64,000 nt of DNA, from contig JAHEKX010000009.1 in NCBI GenBank assembly GCA_024644535.1, positions 20,214 through 84,213 on the forward strand, written 5' to 3'. Both the position numbers and the translations under genes were made by a program. Position 1 is the stretch's first letter; each line of letters starts with the position of its first letter. Below the pieces are notes generated by a model that was not told the DNA's origin, searched no databases, and saw only the letters and a list, made by a program, of their open reading frames with translations. The stretch comes from Gammaproteobacteria bacterium (GTDB taxonomy: Bacteria > Pseudomonadota > Gammaproteobacteria > Pseudomonadales > Halieaceae). This document shows positions 8,889 to 17,136 of this stretch, one piece after another.

Positions 8889-9388
8889 GCTTTAACCCCT
8901 GTGACATGGTTGACCTTGGCGGCCATCTCACCAGACAACAAGGCCTTAGCCCCTGCATCTGTCAGGGTGTGAACGGTAAGTTTTCCTTCGTGTACATCTA
9001 AGGTGAGCGTTCCCGGTGTCAGGGTGATGGAATTGCCCAGTAACAATTGCGTAAAGTTATCGTCTGCGTTGGTGTGCAGTTCTACCGTACGCGGACTAAT
9101 GGGGCACTTGGGATGAAGTACGATTTTTGCCACTTCAATACTCGAAAGCCAGATTTCTTTGCCCAACCAGCCCCAAAAGCGGACCAAGCGCCAGCTGAAG
9201 TGCAGTGAATAAAGCTCATCATCAAAGAATTTCATACGCCGAATGACGACCACGGTTATCGCGCAGGATACAAGCCCAAGGCTCAGTAGTAAGGGTTTGT
9301 ATAAGCCCGACCACAGAAGCCACGCAGTGGCTAGAATCAGGCTCAACACTACCGTCCGGCCTAGCGTCGGTTGCGTTACATTCGTCAT
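8876..9388 (-). CDS. mrpE: Mrp antiporter subunit E, first gene of the operon
   Basis: 170 residues from the ATG at 9388. Two N-terminal membrane helices are followed by a cytosolic domain containing FWGWLGKEIWLSSIEVAK and the family's LLGNSITLTPGTLTLDV block. A GTG at 9466 would add 26 residues that do not resemble the family N-terminus. The ATG gives the usual length near 160-170 and is chosen. It is the promoter-proximal gene of a nine-gene run (E, F, G, fused MbhDE-MnhB, C, D, D', small protein, D''). Confidence 0.93.
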   Translation of the reverse strand: MTNVTQPTLGRTVVLSLILATAWLLWSGLYKPLLLSLGLVSCAITVVVIRRMKFFDDELYSLHFSWRLVRFWGWLGKEIWLSSIEVAKIVLHPKCPISPRTVELHTNADDNFTQLLLGNSITLTPGTLTLDVHEGKLTVHTLTDAGAKALLSGEMAAKVNHVTGVKACSQ

Positions 9389-9678
9389 TATAATTAAAGA
9401 AGGTTGTGGTCTGAGTAATAAAAAATCAAACACGCTGGGCGCATGTTTGTAATAACGGTCTCGCACGAAACTGTGTCACATGCTGCGATTTTTTTAACTG
9501 TAGATTTGACCATTCACCCTGCCCTTGCCACCACTAAGTGCTTTGAGTAATTCGGCGTTCTATACGCTGGTTATGAAAGCGCGGATTACATAAGGTACTA
9601 ATTTAGTATAGGCAATTGGACGCAAAGTTAAAGTGTTTTCGGTCTGAACTGTACCAATTTAAAACGCCGATGATCCCG
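9389..9678. other. 290-base intergenic region ahead of the Mrp operon
   Basis: The longest gene-free stretch in the window, between the SDR stop and mrpE, both on the minus strand. It contains a candidate sigma-70 promoter reading toward mrpE at 9605-9632, which would leave a leader of about 210 bases. No conserved open frame or tRNA-like fold was seen. A short hairpin with GCGT/ACGC arms lies near 9556-9568. I did not recognise any named riboswitch in the leader. Confidence 0.5.
9605..9632 (-). promoter_or_regulatory. Candidate sigma-70 promoter for the Mrp operon
   Basis: On the minus strand a TATACT -10 box (9605-9610) lies 16 bases from a weak TTTAAC -35 box (9627-9632). Transcription would start near 9598, giving a leader of about 210 bases before mrpE. 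The -10 matches 5 of 6 consensus positions, but the -35 is poor, so this is a prediction only. Confidence 0.4.
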
Positions 9679-10455
9679 CTAAATCGGGCTCTCGCTAATA
9701 CCCCCATCAACACTTACGGCTGAGCCTGTCATGTATCTTCCGGCCTTGTTGCTGGCCAGCATCAGCAACGGTACGTTTAGGTCGCTATATTCGCCGAGCT
9801 GGCGCATAGGAATACCTTTTACATAGCGTTCGCCCGATTCGGTAGCAAAATACTCTTGGTTGATTTCGGTTAAAAACCAGCCGGGGCAAAGCGAATTTAC
9901 TCGAACCTTATTGCGGCACAGTTCGATCGACATCGACTTGGTCAGCTGCATTACGCCTGCCTTGGAAACGTTGTAGGCGACTTTCATGGCGCCGGTGTTG
10001 TAGCCATAAATCGACGCAATATTAATGATCGAGCCCGCGGTTTCAGTGCGCACCATTAAGCGAGCAGCCTCGCGCGCAACGCGCCAAGCGCCATCCAGAT
10101 TGGTTTGCATCTGCCACGCCCAATCGTCCTCATCGGTGGTTAAAAACTTTTTTGGGTCGTCGCCAACACCTGCATTGTTCACCAAAATGTCTAAGCGTCC
10201 TTCGGTGTGTGCGATCGATTGAAAACCCTTCACGACACTGTCATTGTCAGTCACGTCCATGACAATCGCTCGGGCCGATCCACCCTGAGATTTAATACGT
10301 TCTAATTGTTCGGCCAAGCGATCAGTGCGTCGCGCGGCGATAACCACGTGCACGCCCTCGCTCGCTAGCAAGCCCGCAAAATGGGCGCCTAGTCCACTTG
10401 AGGCTCCGGTAATGAATGCAGTTTTACCCTTTAGTTCAAAATAATCGTGAGACAT
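9679..10455 (-). CDS. Short-chain dehydrogenase/reductase
   Basis: 258 residues from the ATG at 10455; a longer TTG-initiated version adds only ten residues. The Rossmann nucleotide motif TGASSGLG is near residue 17, NNAG stabilises the central sheet, and the catalytic Ser...Tyr-x3-Lys appears as INIASIYGY...YNVSK. The C-terminus SAVSVDGGI is the usual SDR end. It is a classical NAD(P)H-dependent cytosolic oxidoreductase of the FabG/glucose-dehydrogenase type. The substrate cannot be told from sequence. It is divergent from a TonB-dependent receptor 211 bp away, and the shared region carries inverted repeats, so co-regulation is possible. Confidence 0.93.
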   Translation of the reverse strand: MSHDYFELKGKTAFITGASSGLGAHFAGLLASEGVHVVIAARRTDRLAEQLERIKSQGGSARAIVMDVTDNDSVVKGFQSIAHTEGRLDILVNNAGVGDDPKKFLTTDEDDWAWQMQTNLDGAWRVAREAARLMVRTETAGSIINIASIYGYNTGAMKVAYNVSKAGVMQLTKSMSIELCRNKVRVNSLCPGWFLTEINQEYFATESGERYVKGIPMRQLGEYSDLNVPLLMLASNKAGRYMTGSAVSVDGGISESPI

Positions 10456-10564
10456 GGCGTTATTTCTGTACTTTGTTAGTTTCAAGCAGACTATTCAGAG
10501 CTCGCACTTTGGTCAAGTCGCGTTCGGTTAGCTGCGTCACTTGGCTATACGTTTTTGCTAATGG

Positions 10565-10578
10565 TTAGGCGCGCCTAA
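10565..10578. repeat. Perfect 14-bp palindrome between SDR and TonB receptor genes
   Basis: TTAGGCGCGCCTAA is a perfect palindrome in the 211-bp divergent region, about 90 bp before the receptor start. Such symmetric sites are typical operators for dimeric repressors. No regulator gene is adjacent, so the binding protein is unknown. Confidence 0.6.
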
Positions 10579-10612
10579 TTGTTAACCTTTATTTCGTATA
10601 GACATTAACAAT
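10578..10612. repeat. 8-bp inverted repeat with 19-base spacer upstream of the TonB receptor
   Basis: ATTGTTAA at 10578-10585 is the exact reverse complement of TTAACAAT at 10605-10612. The left arm abuts the 14-bp palindrome. The arms flank a TATAGA element (10597-10602) that could serve as a -10 box for the receptor gene. The arrangement suggests an operator pair or a short RNA hairpin. Confidence 0.5.
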
Positions 10613-10666
10613 AATCAAAGGTAGACTCCGCGACCTTTTCAACACTGCAATAAATACGGAGTTTTT

Positions 10667-12505
10667 ATGGGATTTGATAAAGCGCTGTCTGTTATTCTGG
10701 CTTTCGTTTTTGTATTTGAAGCTCACAATTTGCTGGCTGACCCCGCTCCAGAACTAGAAGAGGTTGCTGTTGTTGCCAGTCGTGTTGCCAATGCCGACTC
10801 GGCCTCCAGTGCTGCCACGCTTGCTACCACGTTGCGCTACGATCCTACCGTTGACCTACAGTCACGGGGTTTGGCTGAGGGACAAGCTGATCTGGTGATT
10901 CGAGGCGCCAGCTTTGAAAGTGCGGCCATTAGTATTGGTGCTGTAAACATTCGTGACCCACAAACTGGCCACTACTTACTCGAACTGCCAATTGATCCTA
11001 CCTCGTTCGACAAGTCTTCTTTGGCCTTGGGCAGTGAAGGGGTGTTTGCCGCGCAAAATGCGACTATGGGTGCGGTTCAATATAATTTGCAACCCATTGA
11101 GCCAGTTGCTCAGTTCCAAGGCGCGTGGGGTGATGATGAGCTAAGTTTTCAAAGCTTGCGACTGGCTGCCGTGGCACCGATGAGTGACGCGGATGTGGGT
11201 GTTCGAATAGCAGCGACACGCTCTTCTAGTGATGGCAGTATCGCGAATGGCGATCATGACTTCGAGCGACTGAATCTTGCGCTACAGCGTCGCACGGATA
11301 CTGCTCAATCGGATCTTGTGCTAGCACACCAAGACAAATTCTTTGGTTGGCCCGGCGCTTACACGGGTTTTGCTTCGCTGCCCGAAACTGATCACACCAA
11401 AACCCTTTTAGTCCTGTTGAATCATCGGCAAGCAACACAAGCCGGTTGGTATGCAATTAGTGCCTACAACCGCAGCTTAGACGACGACTACGACTTTGAT
11501 CGCCGCACGAAAGAAGCGGGTGCGGCAGGGTCGTTCGATCATAAAACGCGCAACTGGGGTGTGGGGTTACGTGGGGAGCGCTTGCTAGCGGGAATCGACT
11601 ACGAGTACGCCGTGCAATACCAGGCTGATGAACTGGTGAGCTCAACCGATCTAACTGAAGGCGACTTCAATTCCAGAAAATACCTGAGTGCTGCGCTTGC
11701 ACCTACTTGGCAGGTGTTAGGCGAAAGTTCAGATTGGCGTTTTAAAGCCGGTGTGGTGTATCAGGATACGTCGCGTAGTCGACCATTTGTCGGTGCCTTA
11801 GGCTCCGTTACCTGGATACCCAAACAGCTGCCTTTGCGTCTGACCGTTGACTACGCCGATAGTTCTCAAGTTCCTGGTTATACCTCGTTAAAGTCGCGTC
11901 CTGCTGGTCTGTTCGGTGGCAACGCAAGGTTGGGTCGAGAGCAGTCCGAGCAATGGTCGACCACGTTAAGTTATCAAGCGGAAGCGGTGGGTAAATTTTC
12001 GGCATCGGTATTTAAACGCACCGACGACGATCTAGTGGATTGGACCTACAATACGAGCCAGCCGAGCGCGCGCCAAGCTAATGCGGTAGATTTGAGCGTC
12101 AGGGGCGCCGAGGTCTTATGGCGAAGGGATGCGGGCGATCTTGCTTGGGTTTTAGGTTGGACGTACCTCGATAAAGATGCCGATTACGGGTCGGCTGCAG
12201 TCGACGCCAGTTACTATGCCCTGAATTATTCAAAGCAGCGGTTTACTGCAGCTCTGACATGGCGTCTCGGTGACCAGTGGCAGGTTAATCTCGATAACGA
12301 ATATCGGCGTCAAGCGACTAACCCTTTGCGCACTGGTTCCGATACGGCGTACTTCGGCTCGGTGTCTGTGGTCTATTCGCCGGCTGATGCGCTCGCGCTG
12401 GCCTTAGTCGTCGATAATGTCAGTGACGAGGATTTTCAGCGCTTCCCGGGCTCTCCGTCAGCGCGCCGCAGTGCGAGTCTGCAGGTTACGGTGAATTTAC
12501 TGTAA
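10667..12505 (+). CDS. TonB-dependent outer-membrane receptor
   Basis: 612 residues. The N-terminus (GFDKALSVILAFVFVFEAHNLLA) is a signal peptide, followed by a probable TonB box around EEVAVVASR. A plug domain spans about 40-150 (DLVIRGASFESAAISIG). Repeated beta-strand segments to the end make the 22-strand barrel. At 612 residues it is short for the family, close to BtuB and other vitamin or metal-chelate receptors. The C-terminus (SLQVTVNLL) lacks the usual final aromatic residue for BAM recognition. No cobalamin or other riboswitch was recognised upstream. The substrate is unknown. It ends 5 bp before a convergent gene. Confidence 0.92.
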   Translation: MGFDKALSVILAFVFVFEAHNLLADPAPELEEVAVVASRVANADSASSAATLATTLRYDPTVDLQSRGLAEGQADLVIRGASFESAAISIGAVNIRDPQTGHYLLELPIDPTSFDKSSLALGSEGVFAAQNATMGAVQYNLQPIEPVAQFQGAWGDDELSFQSLRLAAVAPMSDADVGVRIAATRSSSDGSIANGDHDFERLNLALQRRTDTAQSDLVLAHQDKFFGWPGAYTGFASLPETDHTKTLLVLLNHRQATQAGWYAISAYNRSLDDDYDFDRRTKEAGAAGSFDHKTRNWGVGLRGERLLAGIDYEYAVQYQADELVSSTDLTEGDFNSRKYLSAALAPTWQVLGESSDWRFKAGVVYQDTSRSRPFVGALGSVTWIPKQLPLRLTVDYADSSQVPGYTSLKSRPAGLFGGNARLGREQSEQWSTTLSYQAEAVGKFSASVFKRTDDDLVDWTYNTSQPSARQANAVDLSVRGAEVLWRRDAGDLAWVLGWTYLDKDADYGSAAVDASYYALNYSKQRFTAALTWRLGDQWQVNLDNEYRRQATNPLRTGSDTAYFGSVSVVYSPADALALALVVDNVSDEDFQRFPGSPSARRSASLQVTVNLL

Positions 12506-12510
12506 TCAAC

Positions 12511-13149
12511 CTAGCGTAGAGTAACGACTGATTCCGCTTGACGGCTAAACGTCACCGTTGGGTTTTGCGCCTCCACTCTTTGGTTGCGCTTGAGCTCGAT
12601 GCTATGCGTTTCGTCGGTTCGATATGTGGTGGTTTTTCCGCCAGTGGTCATTGTGATGGTCGCGGGTTGACCAAAGTGAAACTGCAAGGTCTTGAGTGTG
12701 GGCGTGAGCCAGCTCATGCCGCCCGCCATTTTTTCCGTTAAGCCGTTAATATCATCGAGGCACGAAAAAAGTGTTTGATAGGGCATCACATTTTCGATGG
12801 GTGGCGCCAAAAACAAGGTGACGCTTAAAGACGTTAAGTGCTCGGGTTGGTTAAGCACTAGCGTTAGAGCGTTTGCCTCAGCTTCGGTCAGCAAGGGCAA
12901 GTTGATGTTGTCGTTTGAATCGATGGGCAGTGGCTTCTTGGTTGCTCCCGAGCCCTCTAGCCAGGCTTTGATCTCGCCCTCTCCAGAGTAATTGACGCGC
13001 GTATTGAGCTGCGCCATGGGGCTTTTGACTTCATCGTGAACGTACTGCAATACGGCATTGATTTTGCTGTATTCGACGCGCTTAAATTCGTTCGCAAAGC
13101 CCAAGCATGAGGCTAGACTTAATGCGACGATCGTTAGAAATTTGGTCAT
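12511..13149 (-). CDS. Secreted protein of unknown function
   Basis: 212 residues. A clear signal peptide (MTKFLTIVALSLASCLGFAN) predicts export to the periplasm. The mature part is mixed alpha/beta with no membrane segment. It contains LPIDSNDNINLPLLTEAEAN and a C-terminal beta-rich part with repeated polar and threonine-rich strands (TITMTTGGKTTTYRT). I do not recognise a named domain. It lies downstream of the tRNA on the same strand and is convergent with the TonB receptor (gap of 5 bp). Neither neighbour fixes its role. Confidence 0.85.
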   Translation of the reverse strand: MTKFLTIVALSLASCLGFANEFKRVEYSKINAVLQYVHDEVKSPMAQLNTRVNYSGEGEIKAWLEGSGATKKPLPIDSNDNINLPLLTEAEANALTLVLNQPEHLTSLSVTLFLAPPIENVMPYQTLFSCLDDINGLTEKMAGGMSWLTPTLKTLQFHFGQPATITMTTGGKTTTYRTDETHSIELKRNQRVEAQNPTVTFSRQAESVVTLR

Positions 13150-13234
13150 TCAACACCAAAAAACAAGGTCACTCGTGGCCGAGCTTAACACCTCAATGGT
13201 GAGCAAATGAAGTAGACAATCTATTTTTATGAAG

Positions 13235-13311
13235 TGGTGGCCCCACCAGGACTTGAACCTGGGACCGATCGATTATGAGTCGAGCGCTCTAACCAACTGA
13301 GCTATAGGGCC
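13235..13311 (-). tRNA. tRNA-Ile2 with CAU anticodon (lysidine type)
   Basis: 77 bases including an encoded CCA. The cloverleaf is complete: acceptor GGCCCTA/TGGGGCC, D stem GCTC/GAGC, T stem CCAGG/CCTGG with T-loop TTCAAGT. The anticodon loop is CTCATAA, giving CAU. The acceptor stem and T loop resemble E. coli ileX rather than elongator tRNA-Met (GGCTACG...). It is therefore probably the AUA-decoding tRNA-Ile2 whose C34 is made lysidine by TilS. The outermost anticodon-stem pair is a C-U mismatch where E. coli has a G-U wobble. It follows rpoD on the same strand; I recall the same placement in Pseudomonas. Confidence 0.85.
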
Positions 13312-13319
13312 ATAAAGAG

Positions 13320-13339
13320 AGCGGCGATTATACGCCGCC
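13320..13339 (-). terminator. GC-rich hairpin after rpoD; its loop reads TATAAT
   Basis: Immediately after the rpoD stop, GGCGGCG and CGCCGCT pair (6 Watson-Crick pairs plus one G-U) around the six-base loop TATAAT. The run that follows (CTCTTT) is only moderately U-rich, so as a terminator it may be leaky. On the same strand the loop sits about 15 bases before the tRNA and is a perfect -10 sequence, so it may also act as a tRNA promoter. Confidence 0.5.
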
Positions 13340-15142
13340 TTAGTCGTCTAGGAAACTACGTAAGTAGTCGCTGCGTGTTGGATGACGCAGCTTGCGAAGT
13401 GCTTTGGCTTCGATCTGACGGATACGCTCTCGCGTAACGTCAAACTGCTTGCCCACTTCTTCCAATGTGTGGTCGGTGTTCATGTCAATACCGAAGCGCA
13501 TACGCAACACTTTTGCTTCGCGCGCGGTTAAACCTGCCAGTACCTCGGTGGTCGCTTCCTGCAGGCCTTGACCTGTTGCAGAGTCCACCGGCGAGGCAAT
13601 GGTCACGTCCTCGATAAAATCACCTAAATGCGAATCTTCGTCGTCACCGATAGGCGTTTCCATCGAAATCGGCTCTTTCGCAATTTTAAGCACTTTGCGT
13701 ACTTTGTCTTCGGGCATGTCCATGCGCTCGCCAAGCTCTTCTGGCGTAGGCTCGCGGCCCATTTCTTGCAACATCTGACGCGAAATTCGATTTAATTTGT
13801 TGATCGTTTCGATCATGTGCACCGGAATACGAATGGTACGCGCTTGGTCGGCAATAGATCGGGTTATTGCCTGGCGGATCCACCAGGTTGCATAAGTAGA
13901 AAACTTGTAGCCGCGACGGTACTCGAATTTGTCGACGGCCTTCATCAAGCCGATGTTGCCTTCTTGAATAAGATCTAAAAACTGCAAGCCACGATTGGTG
14001 TACTTCTTCGCGATCGAAATAACCAAGCGTAAGTTCGCCTCGACCATTTCTTTTTTGGCCCGACGAGCACGGGCTTCACCCATCGACATTCGACGGTTAA
14101 TCTCCTTGATTTCGCTAACGCTGAGACCGCTTTTGTTTTCTGTCGCGATAATGCGGCGCTGTAAGCGCATTAAAGTATCGCGATCGGCTTCGAGTTTCTC
14201 GGCGCATGCTGGCTCTGCCTTGATGAGGTTATCTAGCCACGCTTCGTTGGTTTCGTTGCCGACAAAGCTGTCGATGAAAGCTTTTCTGGATACTCTGCAG
14301 TGGCGGACGCTAATGGTCATGATCTCGCGTTCTTGCGTACGAACTTCTTGCAGAACATCGCGCGCCATATTCAATAAGGGATCAAACACCCGAGGGGTAA
14401 GTTTAAAGAACTTGAATACCTCGCCTAGCTTGTCTAGCTCTTTCAGGGCGACTTTGCTTTGACGGCCTTTTTCTGCCAATACTTTCTCGGATTTTTCCCA
14501 TTGCTTACGCAAGGCTTTGAAGCGTTTTTCAGCTTCTACGGGATCTGGGCCCGAGTCGCCTTCTTCATCGTCGTCGCTGGCTTCGTTGGCGGCTGCCACT
14601 TCGGCTGCAGTCGGGACATCGTCGGCGGGGTCTAGGTAGCCTACGATCAAATCACCCAACCGACGCTCTTCTTGGGTGACCAAGGTGTACTCGTTCACTA
14701 CGTGCTCGACAGCACCCGGGTAGTGCGCAAGGGCTGCCATTAATTCGCGGATGCCTTCTTCGATGCGTTTGGCGATAACAATTTCGCCCTCGCGGGTCAG
14801 AAGTTCCACCGTACCCATTTCGCGCATGTACATTCGAACTGGGTCGGTAGTGCGGCCTGCCTCGGTTTCTACAGCGGCAAGCGCAGCGGCGGCTTCTGCA
14901 GCGGCGATGTCGTCGGCCGAGCTATCGCCCTCGGCCATCAAAAGTTCATCGGCATCGGGTGCTTCTTCAAACACTTGAATACCCATGTCGTTGATCATCT
15001 GAATAATATCTTCGACCTGATCTGGATCTGAGATGTCTTCGGGCAGGTGATCATTGACCTCTGAGTAAGTCAAATAGCCTTGTTCTTTGCCTTTCGCGAT
15101 CAGGCTCTTCAGGCGTGACTGTTGTTTGACTGATTCAGTCAT
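13340..15142 (-). CDS. rpoD: Primary sigma factor sigma-70
   Basis: 600 residues, close to the 613 of E. coli. Region 1.1 is at the N-terminus and region 1.2 at about 97-130 ([12 protein letters not shown]). An acidic non-conserved insert follows (about 175-205). Regions 2.1-2.4 are near 365-440 ([20 protein letters not shown] then [14 protein letters not shown]), and region 4.2 is the C-terminal helix-turn-helix ([18 protein letters not shown]). It directs RNA polymerase to housekeeping promoters. It is the last protein gene of the rpsU-dnaG-rpoD operon and also has its own extended -10 promoter just upstream. Confidence 0.99.
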   Translation of the reverse strand: MTESVKQQSRLKSLIAKGKEQGYLTYSEVNDHLPEDISDPDQVEDIIQMINDMGIQVFEEAPDADELLMAEGDSSADDIAAAEAAAALAAVETEAGRTTDPVRMYMREMGTVELLTREGEIVIAKRIEEGIRELMAALAHYPGAVEHVVNEYTLVTQEERRLGDLIVGYLDPADDVPTAAEVAAANEASDDDEEGDSGPDPVEAEKRFKALRKQWEKSEKVLAEKGRQSKVALKELDKLGEVFKFFKLTPRVFDPLLNMARDVLQEVRTQEREIMTISVRHCRVSRKAFIDSFVGNETNEAWLDNLIKAEPACAEKLEADRDTLMRLQRRIIATENKSGLSVSEIKEINRRMSMGEARARRAKKEMVEANLRLVISIAKKYTNRGLQFLDLIQEGNIGLMKAVDKFEYRRGYKFSTYATWWIRQAITRSIADQARTIRIPVHMIETINKLNRISRQMLQEMGREPTPEELGERMDMPEDKVRKVLKIAKEPISMETPIGDDEDSHLGDFIEDVTIASPVDSATGQGLQEATTEVLAGLTAREAKVLRMRFGIDMNTDHTLEEVGKQFDVTRERIRQIEAKALRKLRHPTRSDYLRSFLDD

Positions 15143-15180
15143 GAAGCGGTTACCTATGAGGATATAAAATTAAGCCGGTT

Positions 15181-15209
15181 ATTATAACAAGTTCAAAGCT
15201 TTACGGCCA
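15181..15209 (-). promoter_or_regulatory. Internal extended -10 promoter for rpoD
   Basis: On the minus strand the dnaG-rpoD gap contains TGT-TATAAT, a perfect -10 box (15181-15186) with the extended TGN motif. A weak -35 (TGGCCG, 15204-15209) lies 17 bases upstream. The start would fall about 30 bases before rpoD. A second rpoD promoter inside this operon is known in E. coli. Confidence 0.65.
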
Positions 15210-15243
15210 GATGCTTGACGCCTGGCTCGAAAAAAGTTTGCAG

Positions 15244-17067
15244 CTAGGAATTTGATGATTCTAAGGCACGGAGTTCGGCTAAAAGTTCCTTCAGCTCGGA
15301 TTTTTCGTTATCGGCTAAAGATCCAATGCCACGTTGGCTAAGCTCGTTAATGCGCTCTTGTAGCACTTTTAATTTAGGGTGCTTTGTCAGGCGCCGTAAA
15401 CAATCTTTAAACTGCGCGGGTACGCCATCGAATGGGGTGATGGATTCTTCGCCCGCTAGGCGTGCTAATAATTCACCTTCGGCGGTCCCATACCAATGCC
15501 CAAGCAGCATCGCGGTATTGGAATGGGGCTGTTTGCGCAACAGCGTAAGCAACTCACTTAGCAGCGCTTCGCCCGAGTCGTTTAGTATGGCTATGTCCTC
15601 GTTCTGGGCTTGCGCGGCTACGTCGGGGCGCTGCAATAATAAATTAATGCACGTAAGCGCCAACTTACTTGTGCCGCCCTTTTTCTCTGCACGCTGAACT
15701 GTTTTTGGGGCTTGGGCGTTGGGTTCGCTTGGCTGAAGATCTTGCGCTAAAATTGGCTTCGGTTTTGGCTGCTGAATTTGGGCCAACTCCGTTAAGGACG
15801 CCAGGTCCACGCCGGTGCGATCGGCCAGTGCCTGCCACATAAGCTGTTTGAACACACCGCTTGGTAGCTGCTGTACCAGGGGTACGGCTCGTTTTGAAAA
15901 TGTAGCTTTGCCTTCTAGCGATTCTTGGCTTAAACCCTCTGCGGCCATATCGAATAAAAATTTTTCTACCGGATGGGCGTCTTTAATTAGGGACTCAAAT
16001 GCTTGGGTGCCTAATTTGCGAACGAGCGTATCAGGGTCTTCGCCCTCATCTAAGAACAAAAATTTTGCCTGACGGCCATCCTCAAGTAATGGTAATACAG
16101 TATGCAGCGCACGCTCGGCCGCGGCGCGTCCAGCCTTGTCCCCGTCAAAGCAAAATACCACCTCTGAGACGAGACGGTACAATCTAGACAAGTGATGCTG
16201 GGAGGTCGCGGTGCCAAGCGTTGCCACTGCATAGTGAATGTCGTGTTGCGCCAGCGCAATGACATCCATGTAGCCTTCGACGACCACAATGCGCTCGATC
16301 GATTTGCGCGCCTGTTTGGCCTCGTACAGCCCGTAAAGCTCGCGGCTTTTAGAGAATACAGGTGTTTCGGGTGAGTTTAGGTATTTTGGTTTTTCATCGC
16401 CAAGTACCCGCCCACCAAAGGCCACGACACGGCCGCGCTGATCCCTTATCGGGAACATGATTCGGTCTCGAAATCGGTCGTAGGTGCGATCTTTATCGTT
16501 GCGGATCGCCATGCCGCTCTCGATTAGCGATTCCAGCTCTTTATCGCCCAGGCGTTCGATTAAATTTTGCCAGCCAGGTGGTGCAAAGCCAATTTGGTAT
16601 CGTTGGGCGATTTGCCCGCTTAATCCTCGCCCTTTGAGGTAGTTGACGGCTCGACTGGCCTGTTGATGATGCCGCAAGGCTTGCTGAAAATATTGGTTTG
16701 CCGCGTTTAGGGTGGTGTACAAATGCGCCTGACGATCTCGCTGGGCGTCTTGTTGCGGTGTGGTTTGCTCGCGCGGCACTTCAAGACCCGCGGTATGAGC
16801 CAGTGCTTCTACCGCCTGCGGAAAGTCGACATTGTCATAGTCCATGACAAAGCCGACGGCATTGCCTCCTGCGCCACAGCCAAAGCAATAGTAAAACTGC
16901 TTGTCGGGATTAACACTGAAAGAGGGTGTTTTTTCGTCGTGGAAAGGGCAGCGAGCCGAGTAGTTTTTGCCAGTTTTCTTAAGTTTTACGCGGCGATCAA
17001 CGACTTCCACAATGTCAGTGCGGTCGAGCAGGGTGTCGATAAAGCTTTGTGGAATGAGTCCGGCCAT
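15244..17067 (-). CDS. dnaG: DNA primase
   Basis: 607 residues. The N-terminal zinc-binding domain has Cys40, His43, Cys61 and Cys64 (RCPFHDEKTPSF...YYCFGCGAGG), the same positions as in E. coli. The catalytic core and TOPRIM fold (about 260-345) carry VVVEGYMDVIAL and CFDGDKAGR, with the metal-binding acidic residues. The C-terminal 150 residues form the DnaB-interacting domain after a proline/glutamine-rich linker. It synthesises RNA primers at replication forks. It lies between yqeY and rpoD in the macromolecular synthesis operon. Confidence 0.98.
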   Translation of the reverse strand: MAGLIPQSFIDTLLDRTDIVEVVDRRVKLKKTGKNYSARCPFHDEKTPSFSVNPDKQFYYCFGCGAGGNAVGFVMDYDNVDFPQAVEALAHTAGLEVPREQTTPQQDAQRDRQAHLYTTLNAANQYFQQALRHHQQASRAVNYLKGRGLSGQIAQRYQIGFAPPGWQNLIERLGDKELESLIESGMAIRNDKDRTYDRFRDRIMFPIRDQRGRVVAFGGRVLGDEKPKYLNSPETPVFSKSRELYGLYEAKQARKSIERIVVVEGYMDVIALAQHDIHYAVATLGTATSQHHLSRLYRLVSEVVFCFDGDKAGRAAAERALHTVLPLLEDGRQAKFLFLDEGEDPDTLVRKLGTQAFESLIKDAHPVEKFLFDMAAEGLSQESLEGKATFSKRAVPLVQQLPSGVFKQLMWQALADRTGVDLASLTELAQIQQPKPKPILAQDLQPSEPNAQAPKTVQRAEKKGGTSKLALTCINLLLQRPDVAAQAQNEDIAILNDSGEALLSELLTLLRKQPHSNTAMLLGHWYGTAEGELLARLAGEESITPFDGVPAQFKDCLRRLTKHPKLKVLQERINELSQRGIGSLADNEKSELKELLAELRALESSNS

Positions 17068-17136
17068 GGGCTGTAAGGGTTGCCAAAAAGGCTATTGAAT
17101 CACGTTTTCCAGGCTTTGCCTAAAGACGGCGGGAGC

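Noticed and set aside
9389..9466. 26-residue GTG-initiated extension of mrpE
   Set aside because: Not family-like; the ATG at 9388 gives the normal N-terminus.
13235..13311. Reading the CAU tRNA as elongator tRNA-Met
   Set aside because: The acceptor stem and T loop match the tRNA-Ile2 pattern of E. coli ileX better than tRNA-Met; identity elements would still need a covariance search to settle.
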